Shown piece by piece: positions 11,571 to 23,287 of a DNA stretch of 64,000 nucleotides. Every line of letters begins with the position of its first letter. The first letter of the stretch is position 1. Source of the stretch: Pyropia haitanensis. Its lineage: Eukaryota > Rhodophyta > Bangiophyceae > Bangiales > Bangiaceae. Under the pieces are notes generated by a model. The model worked only from the letters and a program-made list of their open reading frames with translations, did not search any database and was not told the DNA's origin. Location: assembly GCA_008729055.1 (NCBI GenBank), contig SDUX01000006.1, positions 2,716,842 to 2,780,841 of the forward strand. Direction: 5' to 3'. Made by a program: the position numbers and the translations under genes.

Positions 11571-14561
11571 AAAGTACAAATGGGCATGGGCTACATCTTG
11601 GCCACATGGCCACGGATAACCGCGCGCAGACTTGACGCGGGGCTGGCGAGGACGTTGGTCGGCGCGCAGCCGTCCGGGGCGCGCACGCAGGGCTTGCACG
11701 CGGTGGCTGAGAAGGTTCTCGCGGAGAAGGCGCGGGACCTGTCACGGTGCCGGCGTCTGGTGCTCGCCGCGTGCATCGGTGACGCGGTGGGGAGCTTGTT
11801 GCTGGCTGCTCGCGGGCACCTGCCGACGCGGGCGGTGCAGCTGGGCGTGCACGAGGCGCTAAAGGCGCTGCTGCTCGCTTCGGGCGTCGGCGCCGCCGCG
11901 TCGCGCGCTGGGCGGGGGTGGTGGAGAACGCGACGCGGGCCGCGTCAGGGAGGGCGCCGCCGCGGCGGCGGCGTCCCCGCCGCCGTGCCGTCGCGGCTGC
12001 CGCTGCCGCCGCTGCCGCCGCTGCCGCCGCTGTCGTTGCCGCGGCCGGCGCTACCGTCACTTGCGGGCACGGCCGCCGCGGCGGTCGATTTGGTTGCCGC
12101 TGCGCGTGGCGGCGGCTCCGCGGCGGTCAGCCGCGGCGGCCGCCGAGGCGCCGCCGCCCGCGGGCCGCCGCGGCCGGCCGCGGCGGCGGCAGCGGCGACG
12201 GCGGCGGCGGCAAGGGCGGCAGCGGCACGACGGCGGCGGCGTTGGTGGCGGCGACGACGGCGGCGGCGCTGACAAGGGCGGGGCGGGTGGGGCAGCCGCG
12301 GGGGTGCTTCGCCTGCCCCCATTGCTGGCGTTGTAAGTTTGTTGGGGGGGGTGGTGTGGCGGGAGGGTGATTGAGGGGTGGTGTGCTGGTGGGCGGGGTG
12401 GTGGTGGCGTGGCGGTGGTGGGCTGGTGGTGGCGGCGTGTGGTGATGGTGGGGTGGTGGCGGTGGGGTGGGGGCGGCAACAGACGTGGCGGAGCACTTCG
12501 GGGGGATGCCCTGTCGCGTTCTCGGAGGGTGGGAGCGGGGTGGCGGCTGTGGTGGGTGACGGGTGGAGGTTTCGGTTGTCGTGGGATGGGGACGTGGCTG
12601 TGCTTGGGTGGTGGTGTTTAGGTGGTGGTTTTTTGGTGGTTGTTTTTTGTGTGATGGTGGTGTGTTGCCGACGGCGTGGTGGTGGTGGCGACGTTGGCGG
12701 GCGGTGTTGGCGACGGTCACGGACGTGGCGGGGTAGCTGGGGAGCTCCTCGGCCGTGTGCGTGGCCGGCGTTGAGGATGGCGCGGTGGAGGTCACGGGGT
12801 TGTGGTGGTGGGGTGGTCGCTCGCGGGGTGGTGGTGGTCGGGCGGTGGTGGTGGTGGGGTGCTGGGGGCGGCGACGTAGTGGTGGCGACGTAGTGGTGGC
12901 GGCGGACGTGGTGGGGCACTTTGGGACGGTGCCCCGTCGCTTCTTGGGTGGTGAGGGTTGGGGGGGGGGGGGGGGCACGCCGACACGCCGCCGCCTCTGC
13001 CGTCACCGCCAGCTGGTGCCATTCCTGACTCGGCCATCGCTTCTCTCGCAGCTGCCACTTGTGCTACTGCCTTTTTCTTTTTTTTTTAGCTGTTGTTTTA
13101 TTGTTTTTTGGGTGTGGGCGCGAGGGGAATGGGGAGCTGAGGGGAGGGGGATAGGGCGGCGGTGGAGGGCGAGAGCGAAGGGGCAGCTGAGGGGAGGGGC
13201 GTGATGGTGGCGGCGGCGGTGGCGGCGGCGGCGGCAAGGTCGACGGCGTTGGCGGCGGCGGCAAGATCGACGGCGGCGGCGTTGGTGGCGGCTGCGGCAA
13301 GTGCAAGACGGCGGCGGCGGCGGCGGCGGCGGCGGCAAGGGCGGCGGTGGCGGAGGCGACGACAGCAGCGGGCGGCGACAAGAACAAGACGGCGGCGGCG
13401 GCGGCGGCAGCAGCGGCAAGGGCGGCGGCATGTACCAGTCAGCGGCGGGGGCGGCGGGGGTTGTGTCGGCGGCAGGCTTGTGGTGGCGGGATAGCTGAGG
13501 TGCTCCCCGGCCGTGTGCGTGGCCGGCGTTGAGGATGGCGGGGTGGTGGCTTGCGGGGCGGTGGTGGTGGGGCGGTGGCTGGCGGGGTGGTGGCTGGCGG
13601 GGTGGTGGTGGTGGTGGGCTGGTGGGGGCAGCGTAGTGGTGGCGGCGACGTGGTGGTGGCGACGGACGTGGCGGGCACATTGGGAGGGTGCCCCGTCGCG
13701 TCCTGGGTGGTGCGCTGACGAAAAACAGCTAGCAGGGCGGAGCGCAGTGTCGCCCGCCACTCGCATCGGCACCTTATAGAGCGATGCGGAGGAGATGGGC
13801 AGCCGATACGATTCTACTGCAACGCAGGCGCACACGAGATTCGGAAATCCCACGGTCACGTGTGCTGTAGTTCTCGGTCTCGCGACTTGGCGCCTATCGA
13901 AGCCCCGTCGGCGGATGGCGCATCGAAACGCTGTATCGACTCTAGCCCGAAACCCAACGCTGATGCGCCATCGAAGCCGACGCAGTTTGCAGCATTCGAT
14001 GGGGAAAACAAAGTTGTTGACGATGCGCCCCCGTTGCTGTCCTAAAAATTTGGTAGAGCATGCGAATCGGAATATGCGGAGGGCGTGTGCACGGACAGGG
14101 GATGGGAGGAATGGGGTGGTGGCTCTCAAAGAGACCTGGCAGGGAGTCGCCGTTGTGGCGTGCCCCTGTCCACCCACTGTGGCGCGGCACCTCCCCTCCA
14201 CCTGCCGCGGTCATTGGCGGCACAGCGGTGCCGCCATCACCCCGCGCGGACGACAACAGGGACAGCCACCGCCACCACGGGCCGGCAGAGCATGGCCCCT
14301 GGCGCACCCAGCTTTTGCACGCGGCGCGAGGAGGCGGGGGGGGAGGATGGCGGCGCCCCCGCGCGAGACGCCCCACGACACGCCCCGCAGCGGTGAGAGG
14401 GAGGGGGGTGGCCGCCGCGGCCGACCCACGGGCACAGGCGCCGTCGCCGGCCCACAGCCGCCGTCGACGCCCCAGATGGTCACTCACGGAAGGCGGTCAC
14501 TTGTGCCCGCGTTTGGCTCCCGCGCGTCAAGCACCGCGGCACGACCCAATGTCAGGGCTTC
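11571..14561. repeat. Low-complexity region with degenerate repeats
   Basis: GGTGGT- and GGCGGC-rich DNA fills most of this stretch. Two longer motifs recur. One reads gtgtgcgtggccggcgttg, near 12753 and 13514. The other resembles gggacggtgccccgtcgc, near 12500, 12930 and 13685. They suggest a decayed tandem duplication with a period of about 760 bp. A plus-strand frame starting at 11580 has about 100 natural-looking residues before it dissolves into Ala/Arg repeats. I cannot assign it, and I see no other gene. Confidence 0.4.
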
Positions 14562-16623
14562 ATCGTCACTATTGACCGAATCCGCTACGCAACCGGGTTT
14601 GCGATATGTTTGTGATAAGTTCGGGCCGTCCGAAATCGGGCCCCATGGGGCCATTCTGGGGGGGTTGCGATGGACGTGTGTATGTGTGTATGGTGTGTAG
14701 GGTGTGTAGGGTGTGTATCCCTTTGTGATAAGCCCGGGATCGTCTCTCGCGATGGAGGTACGCCACGGACCGTTTCGACCAACCACCCAATCAGAGACTG
14801 ATTTTGGTTCACGCATGGGCCAACCACAGTGCCTGCAGAAGGCTGACAGCACCCCTCGAGGGCGTCACAGCGGGGTGTTCTGATGGCCCATCGGCTGCCA
14901 CGTCGCTCTTTTCCCCGCCACGTGGGCTCTCATCTGGCGCCACGTGCACGTTTTATTTGTTGTATCTTGATACAAGTAGCGGAGGTGGCCGCCCCCGTGG
15001 GCCGCCCCCCCTCACCACCCCACCGTAGCGGCACCCAGCCCGCTGACGGTGGTGAGGGGGAGAGACCTACTCGCCTCTCGCACTACCTCACAGCTCCACC
15101 GCCCGCCTACAAAACCGTGGCGTCGCCACCATCCTCCCCGCACCCAACCCCCGTCACCTACATCAACCCACCCCCCTCACCTACATCAACCCACCCCCCT
15201 CACCTACATCAACCCACCCCCCTCACCTACATCAACCCACCCCCCTCACCTACATAAACCCACCCCCCTCTCCTACATCAACCCACCCCCCTTCTCAAGC
15301 CTCTCTCTCCACTCCTTGACGCCGCCTCCCATCTTGAACTCTGCTCTCTCTCTCCTGATCCCCTCATTTCTTGCCTCTGGATGCGTCAGCCAACTCCGGG
15401 CCGCACAGCATCACCAGCACCCTCCATTCATGCCTCGTCTTCTTGACCGATCCACGCACAACAGATCCACACGCATGCAAAGAAAGAACAAACAAAGAAC
15501 AAACCACGCAGCAAGACACGCGGCCAAACCACACAATTAGACACCACGATCCCATACACACAGTACGTGGCACAGGTGCACGAACAGATGCGCGCGTCTA
15601 AAACAATGACAAGCTCCCTCCAGCTGCTGAGACCCCGGCGAGTCACCAAGAAGTCGCGCTAGCCCTACGAGTCTTTCATGACCTTAGAGCACGGTTGGAC
15701 GAAGGTACTCGTGCGCACCTGCAGCCGTGTCGCCAAACAGGGAAGTGACTTGATCCATTGGAAGGGTGTCGGGTACCTCGCGGGGGAAAAAGCGAGGGGC
15801 GTGTGTGCAGGCGCGTTTCAACGCGGGGGACCGCGCCGACTTGGTGCGAGACGGCGAGTGGCGGTTGGAAACCAGTCCACAGCACGGCCCGATCCGGGAC
15901 GCGCGGCGTCTCGATTCTAAGCCTTCGGGATCGGACCTTCTAGAAGGAGAGTTTGGTGTTCAACTCCAAAGCCGTGGACGGCAAGTCTAACCCATGCTCT
16001 AATTCGTCACGTCTGCGACCTGTCTATTGGTTGATGAGCACGAAGCTCCTCCCCTCTTCTTACTTGGGGTGCATCCATGTGTTCCATGAAGAGTACTGAC
16101 GCTGCATCGCTTCCGGTAATTTGCTGTCTCCCAGATTGTCACTCGGCGACCTCACGGAGCGTCACGCGCCGCCGCGTGATCGTCGAAGTGCGGAGAGCTC
16201 CCGGAATTGCCCAGTCTTAGGCGCAGCACGTGGCGACCAGCTGTTCGCGAGTGGACACAGCGAGGCACGCGCGGCCCCCGGCACAGGCCACTGGAGGCTT
16301 GGGGAGTGCAGAGAGGCCACAGCCGAGCTGTAAGGAAGGCGGGTCTCTCGGATCCGTGCCTGAGCTGTTCTCTTCCAAGGGACAGTTGACTTGTACGGGC
16401 GATGCAGCCAATCGGAGGCCGATTTGGCAGTTCCGGCGCGGAGCACTCGTGACTCTCCGAGCGAGTCTTGCGGGCCCTGCCCGAAAATTCTATCACAGGG
16501 GGATATCGAAAACGGGGTTGTGATGACTTGAACCCCCCCCACTTGTATAGGGTTTCCTGAGGGGGTGTGTATGTGTGTAGGGTGTGTAGGCCTTGCGTAG
16601 CGGATTCGGTCAATAGTGACGAT
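14562..16623. mobile_element. Possible non-autonomous element with 31-bp terminal inverted repeats
   Basis: Positions 14562-14592 and 16593-16623 are perfect 31-bp reverse complements, with outer ends ATCGTCACTATTGACC. Just inside each is a GTGTGT(A/AGGG)-rich tract, in the same orientation at both sides. The 2.06-kb interior has a 23-bp minisatellite and no transposase-like frame. No target-site duplication longer than the ambiguous AT at the ends is visible. It could be a non-autonomous DNA transposon, or two separate copies of a short repeat in opposite orientation. Confidence 0.5.
15154..15292 (+). repeat. 23-bp minisatellite, about 6 copies
   Basis: The unit TCACCTACATCAACCCACCC plus three further C repeats about six times head to tail with only a few changes in the last two units. 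It is inside the putative inverted-terminal-repeat element and has no coding role that I can see. Confidence 0.85.
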
Positions 16624-17599
16624 ACAGCCAATTTAGGGGCGCCAACAGCATGGCTGGCGTAGTCTCACATCGGGATGCCGAGTATCTGCGCGGGGATGAA
16701 AGTTGGTGCGGCAGGGGACGGCCGTGGTGCGTGTGCCGGGCGAGGGCGCCGCGCGGAGGTGGCGCCCGCGACCGCGCTCGGGGCGGGTATCCGCTTTCTG
16801 GTTACACGTGGATGCGTCCCGGGAGATCGCGGAGGGGTGAGAGGGGAGGGACACGCACTGGCAGGGAGAAAGGAGACCTGTCACGGTCCGCCGTCACGGC
16901 GTCCTCGCCGTGATTCTCCGCGTGTCCCCAGCGCTGCCGCGTGCCCCTGCCCGTCCGGTGGCTCGGCACCCCCCCCCCCCTGCCGCGGCTTCGAGCACCA
17001 CCGTGGGACTGCCACAACGCCCTCCCTCGTTGTTGGCAAGCAAGAGACAGCTACCGCCGCCGCGGGCCGGCAGTGCGTGGCCCGGCCGAACAGGACCGGC
17101 GCACGCGGTGCGCGGACGGGGGGGGGGAAGGGCCACGCCCGCACGCGGCACCCCCCGCAGGGGTACCATCATCATGGCGGCCGCCGCGGCCGCGACGGGC
17201 GCCGCCGCCACCGCAAAACGCCCGCAGCCGCCATCGTGGCTCTCTCCCCAGCCACCGCTCGGCAGAGCCGTGGACGTGGGGTGGGAATGGGTAGAGCGGG
17301 GGGGAGGCCGAGCGAGATGTCAGACCGGTGTGCGCGCGTGCCACGCAGGAGGAGGGGCGCGAGCGGGGGGGTGGGGGCACACGCCGCCGGGGACGGCCGG
17401 CCGGCCCGCCGGCCCCCCGCGCGCGCGGGTGGGTGCTGTCGCCAGGCCAGCTGGGCCGGTTGGCGGGCCACCCCCCGCCCCCCCGGCTCCCCGACGCTGC
17501 GCCTCCACGGCTCGCGCCCTCCATCGCGGCTGGCGCCCCCCCCCCCCCCGCCCCCCCCTCCACCCTCCCTGCGCTCGCGCGCGCGCTCCGCGCAGCCGC
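16624..17599. other. No gene recognised
   Basis: Part of this stretch (around 16980-17160) resembles the block at 14210-14390, sharing a motif like cgggccggcag followed by tggccc. This looks like an old diverged duplication. Reading frames are Ala/Pro/Arg-rich on both strands with no domain. The minus-strand F-box/JmjC gene ends at 17600. Confidence 0.3.
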
Positions 17600-19807
17600 T
17601 CAAAAGCCAAACGTGAACGGCACGCGCGGCGGCGGCGGCGCGGCCGCCGCGGCGCCGCCGCCGCCGCCGGCCCCATAGGCGCCGCCGCCGGCGGGGCGGC
17701 CACCGGCGGGCCGGCGGGCGGTGCCGCCGAGGACCTCCCACAGCGGCCGCGGGCGCTTGCGCGCGCCCCCCGCGGCCGCCGGCGTCGGCGCCGCGTCGGC
17801 AGCGGCCGCCGCGGCCGCCGCCCGCGACCGGGCACCCGCTGTCGCTGCGGCTGCGGCCGCCGCGTCCGTGCTGTCGGCCGCGGCGGCGGCGGCCCACACG
17901 GCCGGCCGCCGCCGCCGCAGCGCCTCATCAAACGCCTCGGCGAGCGCCTCCCCCCCACCCCCCCCCCAACGCCGCTGACGTCCCCCCGCCGGTGCCGCAA
18001 AAAGTGGCGGACGCGGCCGAGGTTGGCGGTGGACACGTAGTTTTGGGTGACCGCCACCGTCCACGGGTCGACGTTGAGCACCGCGTGCCACCAGCCCGAC
18101 GGGATGAACATAACGTCGCCGGCGGCGCACGTGGCCTGCACGCACGCGGGCGACGCCGCCGCGGCGGCGTGGTAGGTGGACCACCACTCGAGGGGCGTCA
18201 GGGGCGAAACCACCGACGTGGTGGTCAGGGGCGTCGGGGGAGCGGGGGCGCCCACCGCGCTGGCCGCCGTCGCCGCCGTTGTCGTCGTCGTTGTGGTTGT
18301 GTGCACGCCAGGGGGAGGGTGGTCTGGCGGGAAGAGCACCCACCGCTTGGTGCCGGCGAGCACCCCGTTCCACGCAGACGTGCCGTTGGGGTCGGTGTGG
18401 AAGGTCGATCCCGACCGCGCGGGGCCCGCAATCAGCCATCGGTAGTCGGGGCGGCGGCGGCGGGGGGGCGGCCCCGCAGGGGGAGTACCGCCGCCCTCGC
18501 CGCCCTCACCGTCCGCCCTCTCGCCGCCGCTGCCGCCGCCGCTGCCGCCGCCGCTGCCGCCGCCGCTGCCGCCGCCACCGCCGCCACTCCCGCCACCGCT
18601 GCAGTCAGGGGCAGCGTCCGCAGGCGAGGCATCCGCCACAGTCGGGGCACCCGCACCGGGCGACGACGTGCCTCCCATTGCGCCACGGCCATCGGCATCG
18701 CCGCCGCCGCCGCCGCCGCCGCTACCGCCGCCGCCGCTACCGCCACCGCCACCGCCACCAACACGGCTGTCGTCCCCCCCCCCCTCGTCGAGCACCTCAA
18801 ACAGGTCCTCCTCAAAGACGGCCGGCACGCGGTACCCCCCCCCCATCCCCCCCCCCCCTTCTCCACAAACGCCTTGTCAAACAGCACCAGCAGCTGGTCA
18901 TCCGCCGCCGCCCCCGCGTACGCCACATAGTCGGCCAGCCGCAGCTCGTAGCCACCCACGTGGAAGCGGGTGCCGCCCCAGCGGCCGAGCAGCGCCGGCA
19001 CGTCGGCCCAGTCGACGCCGCCCACCCCAAGGGCCATGCCACCCGTAATCACCACCGGCGTGTTGGCCGCCTCGTAGCGCGAGCGGAACGTGGCGGCGGT
19101 CAGGGCCGCCGCCGCGACGCGCGGCACCGACTCGCCGGCCAGCCAGGCAGCGTCAATGGGGGCCCGCGCGACGCGGCGGGCGTGGAAGAGCACGTCCGAG
19201 TAGACCCACCCGCAGTCCACCGCGACGCCGCCGCGGCCCCACGATGGCCGCCAGCGGCCGCCAACGCCAGGCGGTGGCGGCGGCGACGGCGGCGACGGCG
19301 GCGACGGCGGCGGCGGCGGCGGTGGGGTGCCCCCCCGCCGCCGCCCGTCGACGGTGCGCGCACCTCCTCCGCGAGCACCGCGCCGCGCTGCCTCAGCGCC
19401 GCGCGGCCGCTCCTCCTCCCCCTCCCCCCCCCCCCCCAGCACACCCCCCCCGCCTCGGCCGTCGCGCCGCGGATATACGTCGCGCGCCAGCTCCCCCCAT
19501 ACGCCAACACCCCCGCCGACGGGTGCAGCCGCCGCAGCACCGCCGCGCGCCACAGGCCCGCGTCACGGGACGCGGCGTGGAGGGTGCGGGACGCCGCCCC
19601 CACCGCGTCGAGGTCGGCGCCCGTCGGGAGGGCGCCGAGGACGCGCAGCAGCAGTGCGTCGGGGAGGGCGGCAAGGGCGCCGAGGTCGGCCGCCCGGTGG
19701 GAGGGGCGCGCGCCGGGGAGGAGGGCGTTGCCGTAGGGCTGGACGTCGCGGAGGGGAAAATGGGGGGGGGGGAGTACCCCTAGGGGAGACGGTGGAGCCG
19801 CCGCCAT
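17600..19807 (-). CDS. F-box plus JmjC-domain oxygenase (JMJD6/JMJ21-like), frame-shifted at homopolymers
   Basis: The ATG is at 19807. The first frame encodes an F-box at residues 47-92 (LPDALLLRVLGALPTG...), which in this family recruits an SCF ubiquitin ligase. The JmjC part follows: an N-terminal half matching JMJD6 (YSDVLF, NTPVVITGG), then YRVPAVFEEDLF, and YRWLIAGPARSGS leading to the Fe(II) motif HTD (18399-18391). The 2-oxoglutarate lysine lies in GTKRWVLFPP, and the second iron histidine in GWWHAV (18087). Plant JMJ21-type proteins have the same F-box/JmjC order. The product is expected to be a 2-oxoglutarate-dependent protein oxygenase. The frame changes at three C/G runs (19330-19336, 18835-18857, 17950-17967) with no splice sites needed, so assembly indels are likely. 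The C-terminal tail ends at 17600. Confidence 0.78.
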
Positions 19808-20238
19808 TGGGGGGGGGGGGCAGTCGTAACAAGAGGGGGGGGGGGGGGGGCACGGGGAAAGGCGGTGGGGGGGAGTGGGCAGGGCGGGCGGAGGGGAGAA
19901 TGGGGGGGGTTGGAGCGGCAAGGGGACGGCAGCAGGAGGGAAAGGGATGGTGAGGGAGAGGGCGCGAGGGGCAGACGGCCCCGGAGGGCGCAGTCCGACA
20001 AAGGTGACGCCGGGAGTCGGCGCTTGGGGGGGGGGGAAGGGGGCGGGGCGGCGGGAAGGGGATGGCTGCCGATGGCGAGGCGGCGCCGCGTCTCGCCGAG
20101 TCGGCGGCCGGCGTGGCGCGCGGCCGCGACGACCGGATTGATCCGCAGGTGGGACTAACCCGAGAAAGGGGGTTTCATCCCACCTATATTTTGCACACAA
20201 GTTTCCCCGGTTCCTCCAATCAGATCCGGAGCGCTCCC

Positions 20239-20266
20239 GACAGGACCAGGCAGTTCCAGATGGTTC
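20239..20266 (+). promoter_or_regulatory. Heat-shock element array, copy 2 (one module lost)
   Basis: The modules read GAC-ag-GAC-ca-GGC-ag-TTC-ca-GAT-gg-TTC. The first TTC of the left copy (6176-6178) is GAC here, leaving two perfect TTC modules. This may make the right copy less heat-responsive. Confidence 0.55.
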
Positions 20267-20602
20267 TCCATTCGTCTGCTGATTCGAGTGGAAGCGCGCA
20301 GCGCGCCGGCAGGCGGGGCTTGATCTCTGGCGCCGCGACGGCGCGGCCGCGGTCCGTGCGGGTCCCCCCCCCCGCCGACGCATCGCGCACGGGGCCGACG
20401 TCGGCAGCGGCGCGACCGGCGCGCCCCCGGCTGCGCGTTTAGGGTGTGGAACGGTCGAGACCCGTCGAGGGGCATCTGACGGCGGCCGCGCGCGCTGACC
20501 GAGAGCGTACCAGGTGCCCCTTGCGGGGCGGGCGCAGCAGCTGCCGCTCTGCCGCGGGCGGACGCGCGGACCGCGCAGGCACCCAACCGCTGGGGATGTG
20601 CC

Positions 20603-20610
20603 TATAAATA
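20603..20610 (+). promoter_or_regulatory. TATA box of sHSP copy 2
   Basis: TATAAATA in a GC-rich promoter, about 200 bp before the ATG at 20807, identical in position to copy 1. Confidence 0.7.
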
Positions 20611-20806
20611 CGCTCCCAGGTGCGGGTCGATCGGCGTCTCGGTCGCTCACCACACTCACCCATCACCACTCGACCAACACGCACACATACTCCACCATCC
20701 CTTCCTCACCACGCACAAGCCAAGCTCCCCCTCTCCCTCTTCAATCCCACCTGTTTCCGGGTTGGCGCGCCCGCACCGGTCTACCACGCCCCTCTCTCCC
20801 ACCACC

Positions 20807-21334
20807 ATGGACCTGTTTGCGCTCGACTTCTTCCACCCCCCGGCCGCGCCCCAGCGCCGTGGCCGCGCCGCCGCCGACCCGTGGGGCCTGTGGCGCCCCA
20901 TGACGGACCCGTCGTGGGTGCACTCGCTGTCGACGTGGCACCCCCACTCGGCGGTCGGCCGGTCCGCGGATGGCAAGGAGCTCACCTTCCGCTTCGAGAC
21001 GCCGGGCTTTCCCCGCAACCGGCTCAACGTGGAGCTCAGCGACGACCACACCACGCTGACCGTGTCGGGCACGGCGCGGACGGAGACCGCGCCCGCCGAC
21101 GCGGCGGGGGGGGATGCGGCCGGCGGGGCGGAGCGCCGCCCGTGGGCGAGCGTCGAGGAGCGCCAGTTCTCCCAGTCGTACCGCCTGCCGCGCGACGCGG
21201 ACGTGGAGGCGATCAAGGCGGACTATGAGCACGGGGTACTGGCGATTACGGTGCCGACCAAGGGCGCCGACGCGCTGCCGCAGAAACGGTCGATCGCGAT
21301 TGAGGACAAGGACCCGGCCAAGGAGTCCAAGTAG
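20807..21334 (+). CDS. Small heat shock protein (HSP20 / alpha-crystallin), copy 2
   Basis: This 175-residue HSP20-family chaperone is identical to the product of 6741-7268 except for N71 in place of D71, at the start of the alpha-crystallin domain after the PGFPR motif. There is one silent difference (GTG to GTA in the GVLAIT motif). The near-identity over the whole gene and flanks means a recent duplication or ongoing gene conversion. It is transcribed away from the F-box/JmjC gene and towards VMA21. Its heat-shock element array has one degenerate module relative to copy 1. Confidence 0.93.
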   Translation: MDLFALDFFHPPAAPQRRGRAAADPWGLWRPMTDPSWVHSLSTWHPHSAVGRSADGKELTFRFETPGFPRNRLNVELSDDHTTLTVSGTARTETAPADAAGGDAAGGAERRPWASVEERQFSQSYRLPRDADVEAIKADYEHGVLAITVPTKGADALPQKRSIAIEDKDPAKESK

Positions 21335-22166
21335 GCCGCGTTGTTGACAAGTCTGTGCGAGATAGCTGTAGAGGTAGGGAGCTGCGGGCGAGTCGTCTGT
21401 GACCTGAGCGCTGCCTATTTGTGCGTGATGAGGGTCTTTGCCATGGATTGAACACATTGTACACGTCGTGGATCTCTCTCTCTCTTTGTAAAGTGAAGTT
21501 GCTCTGTCTCAACAGCGTGTGCAACCTCTCGGTTGACTCGTGCGACCTCTCCGCATGCCCATACACACAGGGGAGAATACTGTTGCACAAAAAAGTAGCG
21601 GGGCATGTGTGTGGCCATAGGAGAGCAGATTCTGGCAGGAGTACGGCCGGTTGCCGGCCCGTACACCGTCACCCATCCAGTCAGTTCATTACACGCCACT
21701 CGTGCCACAGAAATAGTGCGCATATCAGACCGGAAGAGGGTACACCACATGCCAGTACACTCGAACTTGGTCACCCATGTTGGTCTAGTCCTGACGGCCC
21801 GTGCCGCCCCTGTGGATGTCGCCACATGTTCGGTGTGGCTTGCGACTGAGTGCATTCACAGACGTCTGGTTTACGGACGTCTGGGCGTCGAAATCTGCGT
21901 CGCTTGTGTGTAATTTGGTCACAACTACTGCTGCTGTGACCCTCTTGAGAGGTGAGCCGCCATGAGGCGCCTCACGCACAGACCCACGCCCCCTCCTCGA
22001 CAACCGTCTGTGTCCCCCCCGCCCCCATTCCTCTCCCCTCCCCCTCCACCCTCAACCTCCGGACCCCCGTGCCGTCCATCATCCGCCTGGCACGACCCTT
22101 CCCCCCGCCCTTCCCTTCTCCCAGGCATTTGCACTCTACGCCCCACGCCGTTGCCTGGTCGCCGCC

Positions 22167-23287
22167 ATGGCCGACGACGCCCCCTCCACCGTTCGGCGTC
22201 GCCGGGCGACCGCCACCGACGCCCCCGGCTGCGGCCGTGTCGCCGTCGCTGCGGATGCCGTCGCCGCTGCCGCGGCCCCCACCGTGACCGCCCCCTCCAC
22301 TTCTGACCGGCGGCCGGGCATTTTCCCCGTGCTGAGGCCAGAGGGGCTGCAGCTGTCGCCGGTGCAGGGCTTGCAGGTGGTGCTGCAGTATGTGTTGTTG
22401 GGGGGAGGAGGGGGTTAGGGGGGCCGGGTGCGGGGGGGGAGAAGCGGGAGGAGGTGTTTCCGAGGCCCAGGTGGCCGGGGGGGGAGGGGTGGGGGGGGGC
22501 GACAGCGTCGACGGCGTCCGGGTGCCGCCGCGACGCGCCCGCATCGCTTCCTGCTGCGCCTGCGCTCCTGGTGGCGTGGTGGCCTGTGCGTCCGCTGCGG
22601 CTCGCTGACGGCTGTGAAGTGTGTACCTGCGTGTGACGGCGCGCCTGCGGGTGGTTTTTTTTTCTTGTTTGTCCATTTGGTGGCGCTTCCCCGCTACCGT
22701 TACACGCCTGTGTGGCCTGCCAATTCTGGCTGTGTGGCGTCTGTGTGTGCCCGCCCCCCCCCCCCCTCGATGCCCCCAACCATCCCCACAGGGACAAGGA
22801 CAATGTGAGCGTCCTCTCCCAGTTCATCTTCTTCTCCATTGCCGTCGCGGCGCTCCCCGTCGCCGTCTTCTTCCTCGTCCGCCGGGGCCTCTCGCCGGCG
22901 GCCGACGGCGGCGGCGGCCCATCCGCGCTCGTCACTACGCTCGTCGCCGCCGCGCCGCGGCTCCTCACCGCCTCGCGGGTGCCGTCGCTGGTCGCCGCCC
23001 TCGCCGCCGTGCTCGCCGTCAACGTTGTCACGGGCGCTTTTGTGCTCCGCGCGCTGGTGGAGGACGCGCGACTGGTGGCGGCGGTGGGGGCGGCGCCGCC
23101 GGCGGTGGGGGGGGCGGCGGCGGAGGCGGCCGCGGCGGCCGGCGTGGCGGGGGGGGAGGGGGAGGAAGGGGAGGAGGACACCACAGGGATGCGCGCGGCG
23201 GCGGCGGCGGCGGCGGCGGCTGACCCACCGTCTGCATCTCTGACGACGAGTGGCACCAGTGTTGCTCGAGACATCACTCCTTCATAG
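22167..23287 (+). CDS. VMA21: VMA21-like V-ATPase assembly factor (two exons)
   Basis: Exon 1 is 22167-22387 and exon 2 is 22792-23287. The intron has a consensus donor GTATGT and acceptor CACAG, and joining keeps the frame through a CA|G glutamine codon. The product is about 238 residues. Vma21 proteins are small two-span ER membrane chaperones that assemble the V-ATPase proton-channel sector. Here the core is typical: VLSQFIFFSIAVAALPVAVF (first span) and AALAAVLAVNVVTGAFVLRA (second span), separated by a short loop. The N terminus (about 75 residues) and the Glu/Ala-rich C-terminal tail are longer than in the roughly 100-residue animal and yeast proteins. A canonical C-terminal ER-retrieval motif is not evident. 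The first 46 codons are duplicated at 8102-8239. Confidence 0.75.

Larger units (their letters stand above)
20025..22304 (+). repeat. Segmental duplication, right copy (probable source)
   Basis: Direct repeat of 5956-8239, about 2.28 kb, with only scattered substitutions and small indels. It lies between the divergent F-box/JmjC gene and the rest of VMA21. Because it runs into an intact VMA21, this arrangement is probably ancestral. Confidence 0.9.

Noticed and set aside
14660..14725. GTGTGTAGGG-rich tract resembling telomeric repeat
   Set aside because: The units are irregular and internal, and a similar tract recurs at 16560-16590 beside the matching inverted repeat, so it belongs to that repeat.
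15154..15292. CRISPR-like array
   Set aside because: The 23-bp units are directly adjacent with no spacers; it is a minisatellite in a eukaryotic genome.
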